Assembly: GCA_001970955.1 (NCBI GenBank)
Contig: MPUH01000731.1
Location: forward strand, 1-37,921
Direction of reading: 5' to 3'
DNA from: Stentor coeruleus
Lineage: Eukaryota > Ciliophora > Heterotrichea > Heterotrichida > Stentoridae
Length of the DNA: 37,921 nt
A program made the position numbers and the translations under genes. This document shows, piece after piece, positions 26,886 through 35,796 of this stretch. The notes under the pieces were generated by a model. It saw only the letters and a program-made list of their open reading frames with translations. It did not search any database and was not told the origin of the DNA. Position 1 is the first letter of the stretch; every line of letters starts with the position of its first letter.

Positions 26886-28604
26886 ATGGAAGCTTTAGAC
26901 CTTTGGGATATAATAGAAAATAATCTAAAGCAAAATGTGGCAAATAATCATGAAATCGATCATAGAATATTATCAAATTATTCTAATCTAACTTTAGATC
27001 TAATTAGAAAAATTCAAGAAACTTCAAATGATAAAATTGTTCAAATATTTTTAAGTACCCTTTTGATAGCAAAATATGAAGAGGAAGCTCCTAAAGGTAT
27101 AAAATACTATGATTTACTTAACCATGGATCTCATCTTCTTCAAATCGAACTAAATTACAAAGATCTTATAATAGAAACTTGTGATTTAATCCTAGTTAAA
27201 GAATTAGATGAAACTAAAGACGAATCTGAAGCATTAAATCTATGTTACTACGCAAATGAAATTGCAAAAAAATCAAAAAAACAACTAACTTCAATAACTA
27301 AAGGACCAACCAACTTTCTCACACATATATGGAAAAGAATAACAGAAATAAACACTTCTTCAAATGTTCCTTCAATAATAAAAACTCTAAAAAGTATCAT
27401 CTATGCTCAAGAAACCTTAAAATTTTCTAATCTTGATCATATGATAATGTTAATTCATAGTTCTTGCTTTACTTATATAGAAAATAAAAACAATCTTTAT
27501 GGTTTAGGTGATGAAAACCCTCAAAGAGATATACAAGAAGCACATAAAATCCTATACCTTCTCAGTGATTTAAAAGCCAAAGACAATATTTTTGCAGATG
27601 AACTAATAGAAATTAAGAATTTATGCTTAGAAATCGAAGCTCCTATACAAGAATTATCATTATCAATAAAAAATGATATAAATTTTATAGAACCCCATAC
27701 TAATTTTTTAAATACTTCACAAATCCAAGATGAACCGATATATGAAATAAACCCTTCTACTGTTAAAAAAATAGAACCTTATTTCTATTTTACAACAACA
27801 GAATTTTTTAATGTTTATGTTTATAAGGGGATATTAAATGATAATATTGAAATTGCTATAAAAGTATATGAAGCTATTCATCCACAAGCAGACTGGGATT
27901 TAATTTGTAAAGAAATACGTATTTATCAAAAACTATCTTCTTTTGCAAGCGACCAAAACTGTTTTGTGATTTATCATGGGACTTATAAAGAAAATAACTC
28001 TACTAATTTGATTATGGAATATTTACCTTATAGTCTTATGTATAATATTTCTTATCTTAAAACTCAGAATTATATTATTGAAGAACAGCTTTTAAGCATG
28101 ATTTTCTATAAAATTTTGGTATCTTTTAGTATAATGAAAGAAATTGGGATTTTTCATAATGATGTTGAACCTGAAAATTTTCTTGTAGACCATTATTGGA
28201 ATGTTAAAATTATTGATTTTAGTGCTTCTTTGGTTAGGAATAAAGATTTTGATAGTTTATGTGAAAAGGTTTATTTTATTAAAGGCACTAAAGGGTATTT
28301 ATCTCCAGAGATTGAAGAAGCTAGGGCGAAAAAGAGAGAAACTGCGAAATATAATCCTGAAAAATCAGATGTTTTTTCATTAGGGCTTGTGCTTTTACAA
28401 ATACTTACTTATCAGGATGTTAAAGGATTTAATAAAGAAAAAAAATATAATGAATTGCTTGCGTTGATTGATACTATTAATATTCCTTGGGCTAAAGTAT
28501 TAGTTAAAAAAATGCTTTATATCAAAGCTGTTAAAAGATTTAAATTTAATAAGCTTCTGAAATTAGTACCAGCTAGTGATACTCTAAGAGAAAAGGAATT
28601 ATAG
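26886..28604 (+). CDS. Divergent protein-kinase-like protein, family member 2, catalytic loop altered (572 aa)
   Basis: This is a paralogue of the genes at 24673 and 29459 with the same layout: a helical N-terminal region (1 to about 285) and a kinase-like domain (about 290-565). K326 (IAIKVY) and helix-C E343 (CKEIRIY) are present. The catalytic loop reads HNDVEPEN (424-431): Arg of HRD is Asn, and the catalytic-loop Lys is Glu, while the Asp (D426) and Asn (N431) remain. DFG is DFS (444-446) and the APE equivalent is SPE (472-474). The glycine loop is not recognisable. With three deviations it may be a weak kinase or a pseudokinase that acts by binding partners. It is closer in sequence to member 3 than to member 1 (IHPQADW, EKSDVFSLGL shared). 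It ends in TAG. Confidence 0.82.
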   Translation: MEALDLWDIIENNLKQNVANNHEIDHRILSNYSNLTLDLIRKIQETSNDKIVQIFLSTLLIAKYEEEAPKGIKYYDLLNHGSHLLQIELNYKDLIIETCDLILVKELDETKDESEALNLCYYANEIAKKSKKQLTSITKGPTNFLTHIWKRITEINTSSNVPSIIKTLKSIIYAQETLKFSNLDHMIMLIHSSCFTYIENKNNLYGLGDENPQRDIQEAHKILYLLSDLKAKDNIFADELIEIKNLCLEIEAPIQELSLSIKNDINFIEPHTNFLNTSQIQDEPIYEINPSTVKKIEPYFYFTTTEFFNVYVYKGILNDNIEIAIKVYEAIHPQADWDLICKEIRIYQKLSSFASDQNCFVIYHGTYKENNSTNLIMEYLPYSLMYNISYLKTQNYIIEEQLLSMIFYKILVSFSIMKEIGIFHNDVEPENFLVDHYWNVKIIDFSASLVRNKDFDSLCEKVYFIKGTKGYLSPEIEEARAKKRETAKYNPEKSDVFSLGLVLLQILTYQDVKGFNKEKKYNELLALIDTINIPWAKVLVKKMLYIKAVKRFKFNKLLKLVPASDTLREKEL

Positions 28605-29458
28605 GATATGATTAATAAGTTTTTTTGATATTTGTCATGCTTTTTTTTAGTTTTATTGTTTAGCTGAGTTGAAGATTGAGGGGGCATGTAAATTTTAAAA
28701 TTGTATTAAATACAAAATTTGGTATAAAGAGATTGGTGTAGAAAAATAGGCTTTCTGGATAAATACAGTTTTATAAAAGTAGTTATATTTAAAATTAAAC
28801 TAATCTAATGATACTACTCTCTGTAAAATATGTGAAAGCACTATGAAAAGCTAAATAAAATATAATTGATGATGATGATCAATATTTTAAACAGAGATTA
28901 AGACTTATCATGTAAATATATGTCTACAAAAATATTATTCGACTTTTTTACAGTATTAAATAATATAATACTCGCATAAACTAAGATTAGAAGATAAAAA
29001 TCCTATTGAATAAATGGCATATTAAAGTAAAATCTTAGAGTTCATCTTAATCTAACTACAACTTAATTCAATTATAACTTTCTATAAAATAAAATCCTAT
29101 ATTACCACACACGATAAAAATTTCGATATCCTTCCTATTCCTTCATTTTTTCCAACCCTAAACCTACCCATCAAAAAAATCCAAACTTAAAAATTAAATC
29201 ATTTCCAACCCACATACAAAATAGCATCAACTAAACTTAACCTAAAGCATCATCTATATCAAATTATCCTACTTAACCATAATCCTAAAAAAAAAAATCC
29301 CACTTTTTATTCAAAAAAGCACTTACTTAAACCATATAGGGCATACATACAAAAAAGTATTTTCTAAAGCATTAACCCTACATATTATATTCAACTAAAA
29401 CATTATATATAAATACCTTCAAAAAATACAATATTTATACCTTATTGTAGAAATATGG
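28605..29458. other. Intergenic region with a G-poor right half
   Basis: These 854 bp hold no coding frame, RNA gene or clear repeat. The first 150 bases are G-richer (downstream flank of member 2). From about 29020 to 29450 the + strand is rich in A, T and C and nearly G-free, the usual pre-gene composition. No trace of a further kinase copy was seen. Confidence 0.5.
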
Positions 29459-31207
29459 ATGGCTTATTTAATTTCATCGAATATAATGGAAGTTATGGAC
29501 CTAAGGGATATTTTAGATAAGAACTTATCTGAAGAAATAAAAAGCCAGCCTGGCCTTGACCAAAGGATCTTAAACAGCGGTTCAAGCCTTACTTTTGAGC
29601 AAATCAAGCAAATTCAGGATTCTTCTAATGTCCCAGCTGTGAAAAAGTATTTAAGCGCCCTTATGTTGACTAAACTTGAAAATGAAGGTCCAAAAGGAAT
29701 TCAGCATCATGGAGTGCTTAGTAATGGGTCAATATTACTTCAATATGCACCAGAATATAAAGATGCTATAGTAGAATCATGTGATTCCATACTGATTTCA
29801 GAAATAAATGAAGCTCAAAATGAATCTGAAGTAATGAATTGGTGTGCTTATGGCGCTGATTTAAAACTAAAAACTGGGAAAGAACTAACTGGGATGACCT
29901 TAGGGTATATTGGTTTCAATAAATTTATGTGGGAAAGAATTTCTGGTCTTGCAGAATCAGTGAGCAGCGAAAAAATTTTACTGATTCTTCAAAGTCTTTA
30001 TTATGCTCAAGAAACCCTAAAATTCCAAAATCTTGAAGCTTTAAATATGGGAATCCAAAATATTGCGGTTAGTTATATTGAAAATGAAAACAATCTTGAA
30101 GGCTCAGAAAATGATAATACTCCAACGAAAATCCAAGAAGCTCATGATATTTTAGACTACCTTGAAAAGTTAAAATATGATGAAGATACTTATATAAATG
30201 AAATTCAAGATATAAGAAATAAGTGTACAAGGATAAGAGCTCCAGTCGCAAAAGTTAACCCACAAGTAAATCCAGTAGAAGAGGTTAAATATAATCTTCA
30301 ATCAGCAGTTCTTGATTTTTCAGTGATTCCAGAAGATGAGATTGTTATAATAAGCCCTTCTGCTGTAAGGAAAATAGAGCCTCCTTTGTATGCTTTAAGA
30401 TCAACTTATTTCCAAGTTTGTATTTATAAAGCAACATATAATAATGATGAATTTGCTGTGAAAATGTATCAATCTGTTCATCCTCAAGCAGACTGGAACA
30501 TAATCTATAAAGAAATTCGCATATATCAAAGACTTTCTGCTATGGCCAACAACCAAAACTGCTTTATAAGATACTATGGGACTTATGTTGAACAGAATTC
30601 AATAAACATGGTCATGGAATATTATCCCGATAATTTAATGAAATACATAACTCATCTTCAATCTCAAAAATATGTATTTGATGAGTTACTTATCGGGCCT
30701 ATTTTCTATAAATTGATATCTTCTTTTAATGCTATGAAAGAAATTGGAATTTATCATAGCGATATTAAACCTCATAACTTTCTTGTTGATCAGTATTGGA
30801 ATATCAAAATTATAGATTTCAGTATTTCTATGGTAAAAAATGAAGATATGACAACTCTTGCAACAGGAAATTTCCCTATACAAGGAACAGATGGGTATAT
30901 GTCTCCAGAATTAGAAGATGCTAAGGCAAATAGAGCTGCTAGAGCGAATTATAACCCTGAGAAATCAGATGTATTTTCATTAGGACTAGTGTTTTTGCAA
31001 ATGCTGACTTATCAGAATGTTAAAGGTTTGAATACATTTGAAAAAAATAGCGAGTTGCAAGCGAAGGTTAAAGTAGTTCAATATAATTGGGCAAAGGCAC
31101 TTATTTCTAAAATGCTTGATGCGAATCCAGTGAATAGACCTAGTTTTATGCAACTTCTGTCGTTAGTTCCTGTAGTAGTTACTCCAACAATTAATAGAAA
31201 TCAATAG
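29459..31207 (+). CDS. Divergent protein-kinase-like protein, family member 3 (582 aa)
   Basis: This is the third tandem paralogue. The N-terminal helical domain (about 10-265) matches member 2 in phrases such as LYYAQETLKF against IIYAQETLKF, and KIQEAHDIL against DIQEAHKIL. The kinase-like domain spans about 300-572. K335 (FAVKMY) and E352 (YKEIRIY) are kept. The catalytic loop is HSDIKPHN (433-440), with Ser replacing the HRD arginine, and DFG is DFS (453-455). The APE equivalent is SPE. Ser for Arg in HRD removes the contact that reads activation-loop phosphorylation, so regulation is probably phosphorylation-independent if the enzyme is active. The second ATG at 29486 aligns with the start of member 2 (MEVMDLRD against MEALDLWD) and may be the true start. 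Confidence 0.83.
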   Translation: MAYLISSNIMEVMDLRDILDKNLSEEIKSQPGLDQRILNSGSSLTFEQIKQIQDSSNVPAVKKYLSALMLTKLENEGPKGIQHHGVLSNGSILLQYAPEYKDAIVESCDSILISEINEAQNESEVMNWCAYGADLKLKTGKELTGMTLGYIGFNKFMWERISGLAESVSSEKILLILQSLYYAQETLKFQNLEALNMGIQNIAVSYIENENNLEGSENDNTPTKIQEAHDILDYLEKLKYDEDTYINEIQDIRNKCTRIRAPVAKVNPQVNPVEEVKYNLQSAVLDFSVIPEDEIVIISPSAVRKIEPPLYALRSTYFQVCIYKATYNNDEFAVKMYQSVHPQADWNIIYKEIRIYQRLSAMANNQNCFIRYYGTYVEQNSINMVMEYYPDNLMKYITHLQSQKYVFDELLIGPIFYKLISSFNAMKEIGIYHSDIKPHNFLVDQYWNIKIIDFSISMVKNEDMTTLATGNFPIQGTDGYMSPELEDAKANRAARANYNPEKSDVFSLGLVFLQMLTYQNVKGLNTFEKNSELQAKVKVVQYNWAKALISKMLDANPVNRPSFMQLLSLVPVVVTPTINRNQ

Positions 31208-31510
31208 TTGTTTTTTTTTTAAATGTGTATTTTAAACGTAAAACTAGATTGAAGTTTGTGATTCAAAATTACTTCCACAATACTTATATCAAAAGAGCAT
31301 TCAACTAATCATAATTTTCAATTAAATCATATACACAAATGAAATTATAAAATCTCTTCTCAAAATTTTTCTTCTCATTCATACTTCCACTTCCACTTCA
31401 ACCAAAAACCTCTTATCACAATTTTACTTTCCTACTCAAACCCATACTAATCCTAACCATTCTCCTTCCTAAATTCTAGAATTTTACTTCATCTCTAAAC
31501 TCTAATATAA
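31208..31510. promoter_or_regulatory. G-poor upstream flank of the 31511 gene
   Basis: This region is non-coding. From about 31290 to 31510 the + strand is rich in A, T and C, with CTTCCACTTCCACTTCAACC-like pyrimidine/A words and hardly any G. I take it as the promoter-bearing flank by analogy with other genes here; no discrete element can be named. Confidence 0.4.
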
Positions 31511-32509
31511 ATGTATAAAAACCCAGATGCTAATTTGCATAAAACCATACGGCCCACTTCAGCTTCAAGAAACCAGCTTTTTACCTCAGTTTCCGACCCA
31601 TCCCTAAAACCCTTCAAGCGTTCTCCAACTCCTCTTACCGAATCCAACATAATCCACGACTGCCCAACTTTCGCCCCAAAATCCTTTGGTTTTAAAAGCA
31701 CAGCTCTCCCGCCAAGTAAATCTAAACAAACTTTTCATAGCAATTCTCCAAAAACCACAGAAAACCTTCAGAAATCTTCTAAGCTTTCCAAAGAAACCTT
31801 TTTAGAAATCTATCAAATTAAACCAAATCCTGGGCTTAAAAAGCGCGTTCCTCGACATAAAAATTTTTCAGGTGATATTGGGACAAATTCTTCTTCAGGG
31901 CTTATAGAAGAGTTAATTATTATAGAAAAACAAGAAGGTAGCGATTTATCTAATGAGAAAATAAAAAAATATCTTGAGTTTTTCGAGTCAATTAGCGAGT
32001 ATTTCCCAGGGTCATCATTAGTATTAGGAAAAATGAAAGAGTTTTTTACAAAGCTTTTCTATGAAAAACTTAAACTTAACAATGAAATTAATGAACTTAA
32101 GATACAACCAAGCCCTAGGCTTGTAGAAAGTATGGAAATCGACCAAAACTTATCAACATTTGAACAGTTGGAGTCTAGTTTTTCGAATAAAATTATTGAT
32201 GAAAACAAATCTCTTATAGAAAAAATCGCAGCTTTACAGAAAGAACTTAATACTTTGAAAGCTAAGGAAAAACAGTATCAGAAATTTATATTGTTTCTTA
32301 AGTCAAAAGGGAATAATTTTGATGTGATTTTCAAAGAGTATTTTGCTTCGAAGAACTCTAGAGGGAAAAAAGTTCCGAAGTTGCCGTTGAGGAATTCTGA
32401 TGCTAGTACTGCTGATCAAAGTATAGGTTTTCATGAAGAGTTTATGTCGAAGATTGATGAGTTTTCTAATTCCTGGCGAAATCTTATTAATGACCAGAAA
32501 AAATACTAA
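31511..32509 (+). CDS. Hypothetical protein with short coiled coil (332 aa)
   Basis: This frame of 332 codons ends in TAA. Residues 1-100 are disordered and rich in Ser, Pro, Thr and Lys (RPTSASRNQ, KRSPTPLTES, CPTFAPKSFGFKS). A helical region follows (about 130-200). A coiled coil lies at about 225-265 (KSLIEKIAALQKELNTLKAK), and the C-terminus is basic (RGKKVPKLPLRN) with a final helix. The N-terminal TFAPKSFGFKS phrase resembles the F-x-P-x motif of the large protein at 1960-4098, but a single occurrence means little. No enzymatic domain or membrane segment was seen. Function unknown. Confidence 0.72.
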   Translation: MYKNPDANLHKTIRPTSASRNQLFTSVSDPSLKPFKRSPTPLTESNIIHDCPTFAPKSFGFKSTALPPSKSKQTFHSNSPKTTENLQKSSKLSKETFLEIYQIKPNPGLKKRVPRHKNFSGDIGTNSSSGLIEELIIIEKQEGSDLSNEKIKKYLEFFESISEYFPGSSLVLGKMKEFFTKLFYEKLKLNNEINELKIQPSPRLVESMEIDQNLSTFEQLESSFSNKIIDENKSLIEKIAALQKELNTLKAKEKQYQKFILFLKSKGNNFDVIFKEYFASKNSRGKKVPKLPLRNSDASTADQSIGFHEEFMSKIDEFSNSWRNLINDQKKY

Positions 32510-33122
32510 TAATTAATCAAGGGAAATATTTTTTTTAGTTTTTTGGGTTTTTTAGATTTTTTTTTTAATTATTTTTGATGAAAAAGGCTTAGGATGAATG
32601 GGATTTTATAAAGTGGTTGAGGTTAAATTTTTTATGTGAGATGATGAAGGAAAGTGCTAAGTTTAACAATTTTTGGAATTACTTAAANTTTTTATGTGAG
32701 ATGATGAAGGAAAGTGCTAAGTTTAACAATTTTTGGAATTACTTAAATTAAAAATACTTGCTTTTCTAAGACTTTTTTTATCAATCTAAAATATAAAAAT
32801 TCTTTGTTTTAAGTTATTAAGCTTACATATATATATCGTTCTTCCAATATGCGAAGTAACAGTCCTTAAAAAAACTAATACTTTATATTCAATCTCTTGA
32901 AAAAAACTAAAAATTCAAATTCTAAAAAGCAAAACATCAAAACCCTCGATTTTCAAGTAAAAAAACCAATCATAAATACCAAAATCTTCATTATTTACTA
33001 GAAAAATTCAAATGAACTCTAAAATCATTTTTGCATGACAAACCCCAAAAAAAATATAATTATTCACTAACACCTAACACCTAATTAACCTTCTTATCAT
33101 CAAATTTACCATAATTACTATC
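32510..33122. other. Convergent intergenic region with a composition switch and an N-containing repeat
   Basis: There is no gene here. The left part (to about 32660) is G-rich and C-poor and the right part (from about 32860) is C-rich and G-poor on the + strand. This is the mirror image of the divergent region at 12328-12946. Each half follows the 3' end of its own gene, so both downstream flanks are C-poor on their sense strand. The repeat around the N at 32688 is listed separately. Confidence 0.5.
32629..32747. repeat. 59-bp exact direct repeat around a single N (probable assembly join)
   Basis: The 59 bases at 32629-32687 recur exactly at 32689-32747 across the single N at 32688. As at 1887 and 10112, this looks like an overlap between contigs that was padded with N instead of merged. 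Confidence 0.85.
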
Positions 33123-33755
33123 CTAGCAAGTACAGTTTTCTTTCTGCTGTTGTGGTGTCGAATGAGCAGCTGAGTTCAAAGCTACTCTTCCATTATCCCC
33201 AGGTGTAATAGCTTGAGGTTTATCTCCAGGTAACGTCGTGGCAATTTGCTTAAATAATTGTTTAACATTATCTCCAGTCTTAGCACTAGTTTCTACATAA
33301 ATCCCATCAATACTTTTAGCTTTATTTTGTCCATCTTCCTGAGTTACAGTCCTTTCATCAGCTCTATCAATTTTATTTCCAACAAGTACAATAATAACAT
33401 CATCTCCTCTTTCATTTTTCACATCTTCTATCCACTTGTCACAATTTATAAAAGTTTGCTTGTTTGTTATATCAAAAACTATAACTGCAACTGAAGAATC
33501 ACGTATATAGTTTGGTATTAAACTTCTAAATCGTTCTTGTCCTGCTGTATCCCACAATTGAAGCCTAACAGTTCTATCATCAAGGTATAGGGTTTTAGAT
33601 AAAAAGTCAATGCCAATTGTCGCTTGGTAGTTGGTATCAAAGGATTCATACATAAAACGATTGATAATTGAAGTTTTACCTACGTATATATCCCCTAAAA
33701 ATACCAGTTTATGCTTTGCTTGAGCACTTACAGGATTCATCATTTGATCTGCCAT
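33123..33755 (-). CDS. RAB6: Rab6-like small GTPase (210 aa)
   Basis: This is a complete Rab GTPase, a membrane-traffic switch. The P-loop GDIYVGKT is at 21-28, the switch I region has YQATIGIDF (43-51), switch II has [20 protein letters not shown] (68-87), NKID is at 127-130 and ETSAK at 155-159. The C-terminus ends CTC (C208, C210), the C-x-C double geranylgeranylation signal. The [11 protein letters not shown] and [16 protein letters not shown] stretches are typical of Rab6, which in other eukaryotes controls retrograde transport at the Golgi. All nucleotide-binding residues are intact. The start at 33755 is preceded by a G-rich, C-poor flank, as for other minus-strand genes. Subfamily assignment is by motif memory only; Rab family membership is certain. 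Confidence 0.92.
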   Translation of the reverse strand: MADQMMNPVSAQAKHKLVFLGDIYVGKTSIINRFMYESFDTNYQATIGIDFLSKTLYLDDRTVRLQLWDTAGQERFRSLIPNYIRDSSVAVIVFDITNKQTFINCDKWIEDVKNERGDDVIIVLVGNKIDRADERTVTQEDGQNKAKSIDGIYVETSAKTGDNVKQLFKQIATTLPGDKPQAITPGDNGRVALNSAAHSTPQQQKENCTC

Positions 33756-34204
33756 TGTTTATTTTTTCAAATAAATTTAGTTGGTTTTATTACTAGGAGA
33801 AGATAAAGTTTAATTAGAGATACTAGTTTTAAGATTGTTTGAAAAAAGTTTGATATTGAAAAATGGTTTTTTTAATAAGGAAAATTATGTGTGGGTATGT
33901 GAAATATTTAGAATTTTATTTGAGATTTGAAAAGTAAGAAGTAATTTACATAAAATAAAAATAATTATTTATGAAAGGAAGTTAAGTTGTGTAGTTATTG
34001 CTGAACTGATGATCCTAAAGGTAGATTCCCTAACTACATAATTTGATAATATGCTATTATTGACTCTGGATCATATGCTATTGAAAGATTTCTTTGAGCA
34101 ACATTCGTCTGTTTTATTTTTTTTAATAGATGTGTTGATGTTAATACAAATAAAACTCATGGAAAATAAATTTAACAAAAATCAAAAAGTTGTTATGTAG
34201 TTTT
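33756..34204. other. Upstream flank of the Rab gene; no further gene seen
   Basis: The first 180 bases are G-rich and C-poor, the expected upstream flank of the minus-strand Rab gene. The rest is AT-rich without a credible coding frame or RNA gene. Confidence 0.5.
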
Positions 34205-34941
34205 AATAATAATTACCTCCATCTTGATTATTATCATCCCAATCATCTGATCATTAGCATCATAGGCATCATTAGAATTATCTAATTCATCAATATCATC
34301 AGCATTATCCTAATCATTATCCTAATCATTATCATCTATCTATATCAAATCCTTCCTCTCCTTGATTATTCGGGGTCTTATGCTTATGCGATCTTTTAGC
34401 CAAACTTCTAATTTTTTTCCAAGAAGCCAAACTTTTTAAAGAAAGTAAGATAATTCAGTAGAAATAATCATTATAAGAAAATATTTAGCAGTAGTAGAAA
34501 TTTCATCCTATCCGCTTCGACGCCCACCTTGAAAGTTGAACAAAATGTTAAAATAACGATAATCTGACAAATTACTAAAAACTTTGATGGTTTTTCATAA
34601 AGATGATCATCAAGAGGATAGGATAAATTAAAAGCCCATATAATATTGACAACAATTGTTACAGCGAAAAGAAATACTGAAAGAATTCTAACCTATTTTC
34701 CCCAACAGTCAACAGATTTTTATGCTAAGTCAATAATTGATATTTGAGATAAAAGAGGATTTTTTGGTTGAGTTTGATTAAATCCAATAATAGTGGAAGG
34801 TATTGAATTTAGTGGAGATTGTGAAATAGCGGCATGTTGAAGAAGGCTATAATTTCCTATAACAAAATTTCCTTGTGCAAAATATTTGGATATAGTCTTG
34901 AAGTTCCATTTATAGACAATCAGAAATACATTTTTTTTCAA
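34205..34941 (-). pseudogene. Probable relic of a multi-pass membrane-protein gene
   Basis: No intact frame exists, but the minus strand reads like a damaged gene. From 34941 leftwards one frame gives NFVIGNYSLLQHAAISQSPL..., then, through a TAA and a TAG, a hydrophobic helix (VRILSVFLFAVTIVVNIIWA), a polar loop (SYPLDDHLYEKPSK), and a second helix (FLVICQIIVILTFCSTF). After a frame change a third hydrophobic stretch leads into a basic tail (SLASWKKIRSLAKRSHKHK). The tail ends at a TGA (34332-34334) and is followed in another frame by an Asp-rich stretch. The two early stops sit where Gln codons would fit, so simple C-to-T decay would explain them. The parent family is unknown. A chance pattern cannot be fully excluded. 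Confidence 0.45.
34303..34338. repeat. Short 12-bp tandem repeat
   Basis: The unit CATTATCCTAAT occurs at 34303-34314 and 34315-34326, and a degenerate third copy follows. On the minus strand it would encode the Asp/Asn-rich part of the membrane-protein relic. Confidence 0.6.
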
Positions 34942-35796
34942 ATTATGTTTTTCTTATGAGCATTTGAATTCAGATATATTTGTAATGTGATGATTATTAA
35001 ATAGTTTTTTATTCTAAAATAGTGTAATTTATCCAGTGAACAAAATATTGCATGTTTTTTTTTGATAAGAAGATGATAATTAAAATATAGAATATTATAC
35101 TTAGAGATATAAAGCAATCAAAAATATTACAATTTTAAAAGAAATATTTTATATTATTATCATAATATCTAGATAATTTACGAAATAATTGTTTAAATGT
35201 TAATATTTATAGAAGAAAGCTATTGGGATATTGAAAATTTAATTTTAGGCCTATTATTATTATAATCTTAGTTACTCAAGTATAATATAAAAAATGATTA
35301 AACAATATCGATTTCAATCTTCTATTTTAAACGCAGTGCTAATTTATGTATTCAACTTTTAATAGTTTCAGATAGGACAATACTTACTAGCTTATGGTCA
35401 AACTATATTTTTTTGAAGCAAAGTTTTACACTAAATTACGAATAAACTGAATCTAAAGCCAAATGAAGCTTAAGCTTTATTGTTTATCACCTGATTTTTA
35501 AGTTATTATTATCTTTAATTCCCTAAGATTTGTTTTGAAGTAATAACTTTTTCTTGGGGAAAATATTAGAATTGAGGTATAAGTAATGTAATAAAACTCA
35601 TATTTACATATAAAAAATTCCTTAACAAATCAAACCAAAAAATCAGTATATGCAATGTGAAATGTTAATCTTTCTTTTTCTTACTCCCAAAAATCACCTA
35701 AAAATCATTCAAAAATCACCCAAAAATCATCGAAAAATTATCCCTTAATACTTAATATAATTTCATTGTATTCATTTTAAGAATAAATCTAATAAA
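34942..35796. other. Intergenic region upstream of the PKG-like gene
   Basis: There is no coding frame of note on either strand. The last 180 bases are G-poor and C-richer, as before other plus-strand genes, and carry the 11-bp phased A-tract repeat listed separately. The palindrome AAGCTTAAGCTT lies near 35468. No tRNA or known RNA was recognised. Confidence 0.5.
35689..35743 (+). repeat. Five 11-bp units with phased A5 tracts upstream of the PKG-like gene
   Basis: AAAAATCACCT, AAAAATCATTC, AAAAATCACCC, AAAAATCATCG and AAAAATTATCC follow one another without spacers at 35689-35743. Each unit starts with five A, so the A-tracts recur every 11 bp, close to one helical turn. Phased A-tracts bend DNA. 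The array ends 53 bp before the ATG at 35797, in a likely promoter. It could also be a simple tandem repeat with no function. Confidence 0.6.

Noticed and set aside
33258-33494. Plus-strand 78-codon frame within the Rab gene
   Set aside because: It is antisense to conserved GTPase motifs, with Asn/Ser/Ile-rich low-complexity translation and no independent support.
34205-34941. Reading TAA/TAG as Gln (Tetrahymena/Paramecium code) to open the membrane-protein relic
   Set aside because: It opens part of the frame, but frame changes and a TGA remain, and every conserved gene in the window uses the standard code. Ordinary decay of Gln codons explains the pattern.
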